DNA from: Erythrobacter litoralis | GTDB taxonomy: Bacteria; Pseudomonadota; Alphaproteobacteria; Sphingomonadales; Sphingomonadaceae | Length of the DNA stretch: 64,000 nt | NCBI RefSeq assembly: GCF_001719165.1 | Contig: NZ_CP017057.1 | Coordinates: forward strand, 744,001 to 808,000 | Reading direction: 5' to 3' | Shown: positions 8,276 to 15,964 of the stretch, in pieces | Numbering within the stretch: position 1 is the stretch's first letter | Layout: every line of letters begins with the position of its first letter | Notes under the pieces: generated by a model | What the model saw: the letters and a program-made list of their open reading frames with translations, nothing else | Databases searched by the model: none | Told to the model about the DNA's origin: nothing | Made by a program: the position numbers and the translations under genes

Positions 8276-8380
8276 TTGTTTTCCCTCGCGGCTTGTTCGC
8301 TTCGCTTGCGCCTCCGGGGGCGGCCTACCGGCCGGCGCGCGGTCGCGCTTGCAAAGCCTTACGGCTTCGGTTCGCTCTTC

Positions 8381-9175
8381 CTATTTCGGCGGCATACGGA
8401 TCGCCCCGTCGAGCCGGAACTGGTGCCCGTTGATATAGGAATTGCGTGCGATCTCGAGGATCAGCGAGGCGAATTCCTCCGGCTCGCCCAGCCGTTTCGG
8501 GAACGGGACCGAAGCGTTCAACTGCTCCCACATCGCCGGGTTGCGGTCCTTCATGCCGAGCATCAGCGGGGTCGCGAAGATCCCGGGCATGACCGAGTTC
8601 ACCCGGATGCCGAGATCCATCAGGTCGCGCGCCATTGGCAGGACGAGGCCGTTCACCCCCGACTTGCACGAACCGTAGATGACCTGCCCGATCTGTCCGT
8701 CCTGCGCCGCGACGCTGGCGGTCAGCACGATCGCGCCGCGCTCGCCATCCTCGTTGAGCGGATCGGCATTCGCCATGCCGAGCGCGGAAATGCTGGCGAC
8801 GCGGTAACTCGCGACCAGGATGCCCTCGGCCCCGAAGGCGTAATCCTCGGTCGAAAGCCGCTCGTAGCCGCCGGTTTCCTTGTCCCAGCCGATCGTCTTG
8901 CCGCGCTTCGAGGCCATGGCGCAGTGGACGGTCACGCGTTCCTGCCCGTTCGCGGCACGCGCCGCGGCGAAGCCTTCCTCGACGCTCGCCTCGTCCATGA
9001 TGTCGACATGGTGGAAGGTCCCGCCGATGCTGGCGGCGTGTTCCTCACCAGCCTCGTCGTTGATGTCGAAGATCGCGACCTTCAGCCCGGCCTCAGACAG
9101 CGCCGCCGCGCTCGCCCGGCCGAGCCCCGAGGCGCCGCCAGTCACCACCGCCGCCATGCCCTTTTCAAGCTTCAT
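8381..9175 (-). CDS. short-chain dehydrogenase, HSD17B10 / 3-hydroxyacyl-CoA dehydrogenase type II-like
   Basis: The 264-residue SDR has a Rossmann motif TGGASGLG near residue 11, DIND after beta-2 (NAD preference), a catalytic Ser in LTASVAAQDG and YGSCK as the YxxxK motif. The SVAAQDGQIGQ stretch is characteristic of HSD10-type 3-hydroxyacyl-CoA dehydrogenases, so a role in beta-oxidation or branched-chain acyl-CoA turnover is likely, though family substrates are broad. The ATG at 9175 has GGGGAG six bases upstream; the longer open frame to 9352 is not preceded by a usable site and overlaps the divergent membrane gene. Confidence 0.9.
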   Translation of the reverse strand: MKLEKGMAAVVTGGASGLGRASAAALSEAGLKVAIFDINDEAGEEHAASIGGTFHHVDIMDEASVEEGFAAARAANGQERVTVHCAMASKRGKTIGWDKETGGYERLSTEDYAFGAEGILVASYRVASISALGMANADPLNEDGERGAIVLTASVAAQDGQIGQVIYGSCKSGVNGLVLPMARDLMDLGIRVNSVMPGIFATPLMLGMKDRNPAMWEQLNASVPFPKRLGEPEEFASLILEIARNSYINGHQFRLDGAIRMPPK

Positions 9176-9311
9176 ACATTCTCCCCTTGCTCCCCTGTTC
9201 GCCTTGTCGGTCGGCGCGAGCCTAGGCGCGAAGCGAGGCACGCGCCACCTGTCGATTTGTGCGGGGAAAGGCCTGTCGCGCGCGCGCGCGAGTGATAAGG
9301 CCGGATGCGCC

Positions 9312-9875
9312 ATGGACAGCTTTCTCTTCACCCTGCTGCTGGTCTTCGCCATCGCGCTCGGCGGGCGAGACCAGCTGACCGTGGCGCATTTTTCCGATGC
9401 GCTCGGGCGGTCGGGGTCATTGCTCGCTCTTGGAATTGCCGCGTCCGCCGCAAGCGCGGCGTTGATGGCATGGGCGGGCGCCAGCCTCGCCGCGATCCTG
9501 CCGAGCCGCGCGGCCGAAATGCTGGTCGCCTTCGCGCTCGCGATTGCCGCGGCCGAACTGGCATGGCCCGCGCGGGTGAAGCGCCCGGCCGAACCGACCC
9601 GTTCATTGGGGGCGATCGCGATCGTGGTCCTTGCAAGACAGGTCGGCGATGCGGCCCGGTTCGCGGTCTTCGCCTTCGCCGCCGAGGCGGTCTATCCGGT
9701 TGTGACGGTGATCGGCGGAGCCATCGGGGGCGGCGCGGCGATCGCGCTCGGCTGGTATGCGGGGGGCGCCCGCCTCGCGCGGTTTCCCCTGCGCGCCATG
9801 CGGCTGGCGCTTGCCGCCTTGCTGTTCGTTGCGGCGCTCTTCATCGGATTGAACGCTCGTTACATGGTCTGGTGA
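9312..9875 (+). CDS. small polytopic membrane protein, diverged GDT1/UPF0016-like
   Basis: The 187-residue protein is almost entirely hydrophobic with about six membrane segments in two halves. Each half starts with a short acidic motif: ALGGRDQLTVAHFS near residue 15 and LARQVGDAARF near residue 107. GDT1/TMEM165 transporters (Mn2+/Ca2+ exchange) have two E-x-G-D-K/R-T motifs in these places; here both are degraded, the Glu being absent. The fold call is therefore tentative and transport activity cannot be assumed. It is divergent from the SDR gene and may be alone. Confidence 0.6.
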   Translation: MDSFLFTLLLVFAIALGGRDQLTVAHFSDALGRSGSLLALGIAASAASAALMAWAGASLAAILPSRAAEMLVAFALAIAAAELAWPARVKRPAEPTRSLGAIAIVVLARQVGDAARFAVFAFAAEAVYPVVTVIGGAIGGGAAIALGWYAGGARLARFPLRAMRLALAALLFVAALFIGLNARYMVW

Positions 9876-10032
9876 TCGAATTAAACGATCGCTGCGACCT
9901 ATCTTTTTGGCGAAACGATCTGCGCTTTCGCCCGTTGGTCCCATGAAACATAATGATGCAGCTCTTTGCAATTCATTCGCAAAGACGAACGCCCGGTCCG
10001 CGGGTCGCATCGCAGGAAAAGGAGAAACGCTC

Positions 10033-10491
10033 ATGGCTGACCAATCGAATTCGAAGGCCGCTCTCATCGCCGAACTCAACGGGCTTCTCGCCGATCACTT
10101 CGCGCTGTTCACCAAGACCAAGAATTTCCACTGGCACGTCAAGGGCCCGCGGTTCCGCGACCTTCACCTGCTGTTCGACGAACAGGCGATCGAAATTCGC
10201 GACCAGATCGACGATATCGGCGAACGGGTGCGCAAGCAGGGCGGCGAAACACTGACCTCGATCGGCTCGATCGCCAAGCACACCCAGATCAAGGACCAGG
10301 ACGGAACCTCGCTTTCGCCCGACGAGATGATTTCCGAACTGCGCGACGACAATCAGAAGATGGTCTACCGGCTGAAGAAGATGAAGCCCCTCGCCGAAGA
10401 TGCGGGCGACAACGCGACCGACGGCCTGCTCGACGACTGGACCGACATGGCGGAGGAACGCGTGTGGTTCCTCTCCTCGATCCTCGGCTGA
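10033..10491 (+). CDS. dps: Dps-family DNA-protecting ferritin-like protein
   Basis: The 152-residue protein has the Dps ferroxidase signature FHWHVKGPRFRDLHLLFDEQ (about residues 32-51) followed by IEIRDQIDDIGER with the partner acidic residues. Dps dodecamers oxidise Fe(II) with H2O2, store iron and shield DNA in starvation and oxidative stress. The ATG at 10033 has a strong AGGAAAAGGAG site. Its N-terminal basic tail is short, so DNA binding may be weak. A consensus-quality intrinsic terminator follows at 10516. A sequence close to an EcfG promoter (GAAAC-N17-GTT) lies upstream but has a mismatch in -35. Confidence 0.95.
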   Translation: MADQSNSKAALIAELNGLLADHFALFTKTKNFHWHVKGPRFRDLHLLFDEQAIEIRDQIDDIGERVRKQGGETLTSIGSIAKHTQIKDQDGTSLSPDEMISELRDDNQKMVYRLKKMKPLAEDAGDNATDGLLDDWTDMAEERVWFLSSILG

Positions 10492-10515
10492 TCGCGGCCG
10501 ATCATTCACGAAACG

Positions 10516-10549
10516 GGCCGCTGCCGCATCGCCGGCAGCGGCCTTTTTT
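10516..10549 (+). terminator. intrinsic terminator of dps
   Basis: GGCCGCTGCC (10516-10525) and GGCAGCGGCC (10534-10543) form a perfect 10-bp stem with an 8-base loop, followed by TTTTTT at 10544-10549. It lies 25 bp after the dps stop and 49 bp before the next start. Confidence 0.92.
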
Positions 10550-10597
10550 GCGGATGCCGGCCTTATCCGCTGGCGCGCGCTCTGATAGGGAGACTGC

Positions 10598-11221
10598 GTG
10601 AGCGTTTTCATCCACCATGCCGCCGAGGCCGCGATCGCCGACTGGATCGAGCGGCACCTGCGCGATGCGCTGGCCAGGGGAAATGACCCGGTCGCGATCA
10701 CGGTTCCGGGCGGCTCGACCCCGTTTCCCATCTTCGAGCGTCTTGCCCGGCGCGATCTCGACTGGAGCCGGATCGAGATATGGCCCGGAGACGACCGGGT
10801 CGTGCCCGAAGATCACGCCGCCTCGAATACCGGCAGGATCCGCGCGATCTTCGAGCCTGCGGGGGCGCGGGTCGAAACGCTTGGCGAGGACGCTGACCTC
10901 CCGCCTTTCGCGCTGACCTGGCTCGGCATGGGCGCGGACGGACACATCGCCTCGCTCTTCGCGAACACCGATCCCGATCCCGATGACCCGCGTCGCGTGC
11001 GCCGCCTGACGCCCGACCCGCTCCCTGCCGAGGCGCCGTTCGACCGGATCACGCTCACCATCCCCTCGCTCATCGCAACGCGCGCGCTGATGTTCGTCAT
11101 TCGCGGAGAGGAAAAGCTGGCCGTGTTCGAAAAGGCGGCGCGGGGCGAGGGCGACCTTCCGATCGCCCGTCTGCTCGCCCGCGCGCGCGCGCATGGCATC
11201 GCGGTCACATGCTTCACCTGA
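10598..11221 (+). CDS. pgl: 6-phosphogluconolactonase
   Basis: The 207-residue protein hydrolyses 6-phosphogluconolactone in the pentose phosphate or Entner-Doudoroff pathway. Family motifs are VPGGSTPFPIF near residue 36, WPGDDRVVPEDH near 62 and WLGMGADGHIASLF near 107. It is slightly shorter than the usual 230-260 residues. The start is GTG at 10598 after AGGGAGA. The 3' end overlaps the Nudix gene by 13 bp, suggesting a two-gene unit. Unlike many alphaproteobacteria, it is not next to zwf or edd here. Confidence 0.92.
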   Translation: MSVFIHHAAEAAIADWIERHLRDALARGNDPVAITVPGGSTPFPIFERLARRDLDWSRIEIWPGDDRVVPEDHAASNTGRIRAIFEPAGARVETLGEDADLPPFALTWLGMGADGHIASLFANTDPDPDDPRRVRRLTPDPLPAEAPFDRITLTIPSLIATRALMFVIRGEEKLAVFEKAARGEGDLPIARLLARARAHGIAVTCFT

Positions 11222-11700
11222 TCGAGCGGCTGCTTCCCGCGCCGCTGCACCGCGCGCTGCTGCCCATTGCCTTCCGTCTGCGCCAATACTGGCGGCGCTG
11301 GCGCGGCGCGCCGATCGCAGGCTGCGCGGTGGTGATCGACAACGGTTCGGGCGAAATCCTGCTGCTGCGCCATTCCTATGGCCCGCGCCTGTGGATGCTG
11401 CCGAGTGGCGGGATCGGCTCGCATGAGGAGCCCGAGGTCGCCGCCCGCCGCGAAATCGCCGAGGAGCTCGGGATCAGGCTTGCCCGGATTGTGCCGGTCG
11501 CAGTCCTCGCCGAACAGGTTTCGGGCTTGCCCCACAGCACACATCTCTTCGCCGCGACCAGCAATGCCCGCCCGCGTCCCGACCAGCGCGAGGTGATCGA
11601 GGCGCGCTTCTTTCCGACCCATTCGCTGCCCGAACCGCTGGGGCAGGTCACCGCCGCACGGATCGCGGCATGGAAGGCGAGGGGGACCCGGGCGGGCTAG
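11209..11700 (+). CDS. Nudix hydrolase
   Basis: The 163-residue protein contains a complete Nudix box (GX5EX7REUXEEXGU) at residues 67-89, with R81, E82, E85 and E86 in place. The N terminus is basic and hydrophobic (LLPAPLHRALLPIAFRLRQYW), which might be membrane-associated. Nudix enzymes cleave nucleoside diphosphates linked to another moiety; the substrate is not predictable here. It overlaps pgl by 13 bp and its stop overlaps the convergent dinB stop by 4 bp. Confidence 0.9.
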   Translation: MLHLIERLLPAPLHRALLPIAFRLRQYWRRWRGAPIAGCAVVIDNGSGEILLLRHSYGPRLWMLPSGGIGSHEEPEVAARREIAEELGIRLARIVPVAVLAEQVSGLPHSTHLFAATSNARPRPDQREVIEARFFPTHSLPEPLGQVTAARIAAWKARGTRAG

Positions 11701-12926
11701 AGCAGGGAAAGCTGGGCGGTGTCCCGCGGCGACTCCCTGTCCCCCTCCTGTCCTGATCCCCCACGGTCGAGATTGGAGAGCGTAAGCCCCATCAGCCGGA
11801 TCGGCATGGGCAGCGGCAGCGCCTCCTCCAGCAATTCGCGCGACATGGTCGCGAAGCGTGCCTTGTCCTCGATCCAGTCTCCTCCTTGAGGGGAATGGGC
11901 GCGAGGCGGGATGGACTTGGCGCGCGTATTGATCCGGAAATCGGTGTATTTGAGCTTCAGCGTCACCGTGCGTCCGCGCGCTTCGGCCCGCTCGATCCGC
12001 TCCCACACGATGTCGATGATCTCCTCCAGCGTGTCGCGCAGCGCGCCTGCCGCGTCGATATCCTGCGAAAAGGTACGTTCCCCGCCGACCGATTTGCGGA
12101 TCCGGTGCGGTCGCACGGGGCGAAGGTCGATGCCGCGTGCGGCGCGGAACAGGTAATCGGCAAAGGACCCGAAATTCGCGCGCAGGAACGCGATGTCCTT
12201 GCCCGCGAGGTCCGCGCCCGTCTCGATCCCCAGCCGCTTCATCTTTTCCTCGGCCTTCGGACCCACGCCGTGAAAGCGCCGGATCGGCAGCGTCGCGACG
12301 AACGCCGCCCCTTCGCCCGGACGGATGACGCACAGGCCATCGGGCTTGTTCTGGTCGCTCGCGAGCTTGGCGAGGAACTTGTTGTAGCTGACCCCGGCGC
12401 TCGCGGTGAGCTGCGTCTTGGCCCGGATTTCCTGGCGGATCAGTTCTGCGATGCGGGTGGCGCTGCCGATACCCAATCGGTCCTCGGTCACGTCGAGATA
12501 GGCCTCGTCGAGCGAGAGCGGTTCGACCAGCGGCGTGTGGTGCTCGAACACGGCGCGGATCTGGCGGCTCGCCTCGCGATAGGCATCGAAGCGGCTCTTG
12601 ACGAAGATGAGGTCGGGGCACAGGCGCTTTGCCGTGACCGATGGCATCGCGCTTTTCACCCCGAACTTTCGCGCCTCGTAGCTTGCGGCCGCGACCACGC
12701 CGCGCCCGCTCGACCCGCCGACCGCGACGGGTTTTCCGCGCAATTGCGGATTGTCGCGCTGTTCCACGCTGGCGAAGAAGGCATCCATGTCGACATGGAT
12801 GATCTTGCGCAGCCCGCCGGATTCCTCGTCCGGGCTGCCATCGTCATTTGTTGCGGGCGGGTCGTGCGGCACGCAGGGAGAATAGGCTGCTCGCCGTGCG
12901 GGGAAAAGTTTTCGCTTGCTACCCAT
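11697..12926 (-). CDS. dinB: DNA polymerase IV, Y-family translesion polymerase
   Basis: The 409-residue protein has the Y-family catalytic signature HVDMDAFFASVEQRD near residue 44 (metal-binding Asp), PLSLDEAYLDVT near 140 and a helix-hairpin-helix region KRLGIETGADLAGKD, then the little-finger domain (VGGERTFSQDI). A beta-clamp-type tail AQLSLL closes the protein. Pol IV copies past damaged bases without proofreading. The ATG at 12926 is preceded by AGGAAAG; an N-terminal extension of about 38 residues precedes the core. No LexA box was recognised in the 85-bp divergent gap. Confidence 0.95.
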   Translation of the reverse strand: MGSKRKLFPARRAAYSPCVPHDPPATNDDGSPDEESGGLRKIIHVDMDAFFASVEQRDNPQLRGKPVAVGGSSGRGVVAAASYEARKFGVKSAMPSVTAKRLCPDLIFVKSRFDAYREASRQIRAVFEHHTPLVEPLSLDEAYLDVTEDRLGIGSATRIAELIRQEIRAKTQLTASAGVSYNKFLAKLASDQNKPDGLCVIRPGEGAAFVATLPIRRFHGVGPKAEEKMKRLGIETGADLAGKDIAFLRANFGSFADYLFRAARGIDLRPVRPHRIRKSVGGERTFSQDIDAAGALRDTLEEIIDIVWERIERAEARGRTVTLKLKYTDFRINTRAKSIPPRAHSPQGGDWIEDKARFATMSRELLEEALPLPMPIRLMGLTLSNLDRGGSGQEGDRESPRDTAQLSLL

Positions 12927-13011
12927 TGGAACTTTCCTGCCCGATCATGATTTTGTGCATATGCGAAAAGAAGAGTGGTCATCGGGCGAGCCGGCGGGCA
13001 AAGGGCCGGGC

Positions 13012-14280
13012 ATGGCGACGACTGCCCGACCTTCTTCCGCGCCTGCCCGCCTGGGCGAAAGAGAGCTGATCTGGCTGATGGCGCTGCTGATGGCCCTGCA
13101 GGCCTTCGGCATCGACGCCATCCTGCCCGCGCTCGACGAACTCGCGCTCGATCTCGGCGTGCCGGGGAATGAGCGTCAGTTCATCATCGGGGTCTACCTG
13201 CTGACCGCCGGTATCGGCGCGCTCGTTCCGGGTGCGCTGGCCGACCGGTTCGGAAGGCGGCCCGTCCTGCTCGGGTCGATCGGCATCTATATCGTGCTGT
13301 CGCTGGCGAGCGCGCTGGCGCCCACCTATGACGTCCTCGTCGCGATCCGCGCCGCGCAGGGCTTCTTCGCTGCGGGGATCGTCGCCCTGCCGCCCGCGAT
13401 CATCCGCGACAAGGTCGGAGGTGACCGGATGGCCCGGATGATGAGCCTCATCTTCGTGATCTTCATGCTTGTCCCGGCCATCGCGCCGAGCATTGGCGAA
13501 CTTATCCTGCTGGTCGCCGACTGGCGCACCGTGTTCCTCGCTATGGCGGTGCAGGGCATGTTGATGGGCACATGGGCGTGGCTGCGCCTGCCGGAAACGC
13601 TGGCGCCGGAACACCGCCAGCCGATCCATGTCCGCACCATCGCGCGCAATATGGGCCGCGCGCTCAGCATGCCGAGCGTGGTGGGATATGTCTTCGGCTC
13701 CTCGCTGGTATTCGGCGCGCTGTTCGGCTTCATCAATTCATCGCAGCAATTGATCACGGAGACATTCGGCGCGGGCGACATTTTCCCGATCGTCTTCGGC
13801 ATCTGTGCGGGCGCGATGGCGATTGCGAGCTGGTCCAATTCGCGCATCGTCGAACGCTTCGGCGCGCGCCGGGTCAGCCACACCGCGCTGTTCGCCTTCA
13901 TCGCCGTGTCGAGCGTGCAGGTCGTCGTCGCGTTCCAGAGCGAACAGAGCCTGTGGGTCTTCGTGCCGCTGATGGCGGTGAACATGGCGCTGTTGGGCTT
14001 TATCGGCAGCAATTTCGGATCGATCGCGATGAATCCGTTCTTCGCCATCGCGGGCGCGGCGAGTTCGGTTCACGGCTTCGTGCGGATGACGGTCGCCGCG
14101 GTGCTGGGCGCAGCGATCGGTTATGCCTATGACGGGACCGCTCAGCCGCTGGCGCTGTCCCTGCTCGCATCGGGCCTCGTCTGTCTTGCGCTGGTCCTGT
14201 TCAGCGAGAAAGGCCGCCTGTTCGGCCCGCCCGAGCCGGAAATGGGCTTCGGCCAGGACGCGGCTAAGGCGTTCGACTAG
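13012..14280 (+). CDS. MFS multidrug efflux transporter, Bcr/CflA type
   Basis: From the ATG at 13012 the product has 422 residues and about 12 membrane segments. The MFS loop signature DRFGRRPVLL falls between segments 2 and 3, and the opening ALQAFGIDAILPALDELALDL is typical of the Bcr/CflA drug/H+ antiporters. The gene could start at the in-frame ATG 12961, which would add 17 polar residues; neither start has a strong ribosome-binding site. It is divergent from dinB and ends 3 bp before the convergent carboxyltransferase gene. Confidence 0.9.
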   Translation: MATTARPSSAPARLGERELIWLMALLMALQAFGIDAILPALDELALDLGVPGNERQFIIGVYLLTAGIGALVPGALADRFGRRPVLLGSIGIYIVLSLASALAPTYDVLVAIRAAQGFFAAGIVALPPAIIRDKVGGDRMARMMSLIFVIFMLVPAIAPSIGELILLVADWRTVFLAMAVQGMLMGTWAWLRLPETLAPEHRQPIHVRTIARNMGRALSMPSVVGYVFGSSLVFGALFGFINSSQQLITETFGAGDIFPIVFGICAGAMAIASWSNSRIVERFGARRVSHTALFAFIAVSSVQVVVAFQSEQSLWVFVPLMAVNMALLGFIGSNFGSIAMNPFFAIAGAASSVHGFVRMTVAAVLGAAIGYAYDGTAQPLALSLLASGLVCLALVLFSEKGRLFGPPEPEMGFGQDAAKAFD

Positions 14281-14283
14281 CCT

Positions 14284-15837
14284 TCAGCGCCCGCTTTCGA
14301 GCCTGCGCCACGCCAGCTGCGCGAATTCGCACAGCAGCGGGCGGGTGTCGCGCGGGTCGATGATATCCTCGACATTGAAGCGTTCGGCGCTGCGAAACGG
14401 GCTGGTGACTTTCGCCAGCCGCTCCCTGATCGCCGCCAGTTCTGCCGCCGGGTCGTCGGCCGCTTCGAGTTCGGCCTTGTAGGCTACCTCGAGCCCGCCC
14501 GCGATCGGCAGGCTCCCCCAGTCGCCCGACGGCCAGCAGAAGCGGTATTGATAGCGTTCCGCATTGCTCATCGCGCTGCCCGCAATGCCATAGGCGCGGC
14601 GCATCACCACGCTCGCTAGCGGGACGGTGGCCTTGTAGATCGCGTTCATCGCCTGCGCGCCATAGCGGATCGTCCCGGCCATTTCCGCCTCGCGCCCGAT
14701 CATGAAGCCGGGATTGTCGACAAGGTGGACGATCGGCAGGCGGAACTGGTCGGCGAGGCGGACGAAACGCTCGACCTTTTCGGATGTCTTCGCCTCCCAA
14801 GACCCGCCGAGATAGCTCGGATCGCTCGCCACGACCGCGACTGGCCAGCCGTCGAGCCGGGCAAGCGCGGTGATCGCAGCGCGGCCCCAGTTCCGGCCGA
14901 TCTCGAACACCGTGCCGGAATCGAGGATCATCTCGAGCGCGCGGCGCATCGAATAGACCTGTTTCGGGTCGTGCGGGACGAGGGAGAGCAGCGCCTCCTC
15001 GCGCCTGTCTGCCGGATCGGAGCATTCCGCGCGGCGGGCGAGCTGGCCGACATGTTCGGGCATGAAGCTTAGGAAATGCCGCGCCCGGGCGAAGGCCTCT
15101 GCCTCGCTTGCCACCTCGTCATCGACCACGCCGTTGCGGGTGTGGATCGCGCTGCCGCCGAGCGCTTCCTTCGCGTCCTCACGATTGCCCGAGCCGTCGC
15201 GATAGGCCTCGCCCATCGCCTCGACCACGGCGGGTCCGGCGGCGAAGATCTGCGAAAGGCCCTTCACCATGATCGAATAGTGGCTGGCGACCGTGCGCGC
15301 CGCGCCGAGCCCCGCCGTGGGGCCAAGTGCCAGCGCCACGACCGGCACGGTGTCGAGGTTCGTCACCACATCGCCCCAGCCGGGCACGGCGGGGATATAG
15401 GTCGCGCCGATCTGCTCCAGCGTCTTGACCGAGCCGCCGCCGCCCGTCCCGTCGATCATGCGGATGATCGGCAGGCGCAGCTCGTGCGCCATCTGTTCGG
15501 CCTGCACCATCTTGCGTGCGATCCCCGCATCCGCCGCGCCGCCGCGGATGGTGAAGTCGTCCGCCGTCGCGACGACCGGGCGGCCATTGATGAGAGCCTT
15601 GCCGAACAGGAAGGGGGCGGGGGTCACGCTCTCGAGGTCACCGTTCGCGTCGTAATGGCCCTTGCCCGCAATCTTGCCGATCTCGCGGAAGGAGCCTTCG
15701 TCGACGAGCGCCGCGAGCCGCGCGCGGGCGTCCATCTTGCCGCGCGAATGCTGCCGCGCGACCTTGTCCGGCCCGCCCATTTCCTCCGCGAGAGCCTCGC
15801 GGCGCCGCAGTTCCTCAAGTTCCTTCGCCCAGGTCAT
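14284..15837 (-). CDS. acyl-CoA carboxylase carboxyltransferase subunit (PccB/MmdA family)
   Basis: The 517-residue protein has the two crotonase-like halves of a biotin-dependent carboxyltransferase. Oxyanion-hole glycines are visible in DGTGGGGSVKTLEQIG (about residue 137) and in MRRAYGIAGSAMSN (about 415). It transfers CO2 from carboxybiotin to an acyl-CoA. It pairs with the biotin carboxylase/BCCP subunit just upstream. The family divides into acetyl-, propionyl-, methylcrotonyl- and geranyl-CoA enzymes; the substrate cannot be decided by eye. The ATG at 15837 follows GGAAAAACA, itself directly after a hairpin. Confidence 0.93.
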   Translation of the reverse strand: MTWAKELEELRRREALAEEMGGPDKVARQHSRGKMDARARLAALVDEGSFREIGKIAGKGHYDANGDLESVTPAPFLFGKALINGRPVVATADDFTIRGGAADAGIARKMVQAEQMAHELRLPIIRMIDGTGGGGSVKTLEQIGATYIPAVPGWGDVVTNLDTVPVVALALGPTAGLGAARTVASHYSIMVKGLSQIFAAGPAVVEAMGEAYRDGSGNREDAKEALGGSAIHTRNGVVDDEVASEAEAFARARHFLSFMPEHVGQLARRAECSDPADRREEALLSLVPHDPKQVYSMRRALEMILDSGTVFEIGRNWGRAAITALARLDGWPVAVVASDPSYLGGSWEAKTSEKVERFVRLADQFRLPIVHLVDNPGFMIGREAEMAGTIRYGAQAMNAIYKATVPLASVVMRRAYGIAGSAMSNAERYQYRFCWPSGDWGSLPIAGGLEVAYKAELEAADDPAAELAAIRERLAKVTSPFRSAERFNVEDIIDPRDTRPLLCEFAQLAWRRLESGR

Positions 15838-15850
15838 GAGTCTGTTTTTC

Positions 15851-15943
15851 CGCACGCCATCCGGCGTGCGAAATCCTCGCGCCTGACGGCGCTGCGGGCG
15901 GGCGCCAACGAATATGGGCGCCCTTGCGGTTGCTGCGCAACCG
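15851..15943. repeat. cluster of three hairpins between the two carboxylase subunit genes
   Basis: Three perfect stems are packed into the 127-bp gap: CGCACGCC/GGCGTGCG (15851-15858/15863-15870), GGGCGCC/GGCGCCC (15900-15906/15917-15923) and CGGTTGC/GCAACCG (15927-15933/15937-15943). None has a T-run. They could set the ratio of the two subunits by mRNA processing, or be an interspersed palindromic element; no second copy was recognised in this window. Confidence 0.6.
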
Positions 15944-15964
15944 TTTGGTGCGGAGCAGCTACCC

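Noticed and set aside
10013..10032. EcfG promoter for dps
   Set aside because: The upstream GAAAC-N17-GTT has a mismatch in the -35; I kept only the two better sites.
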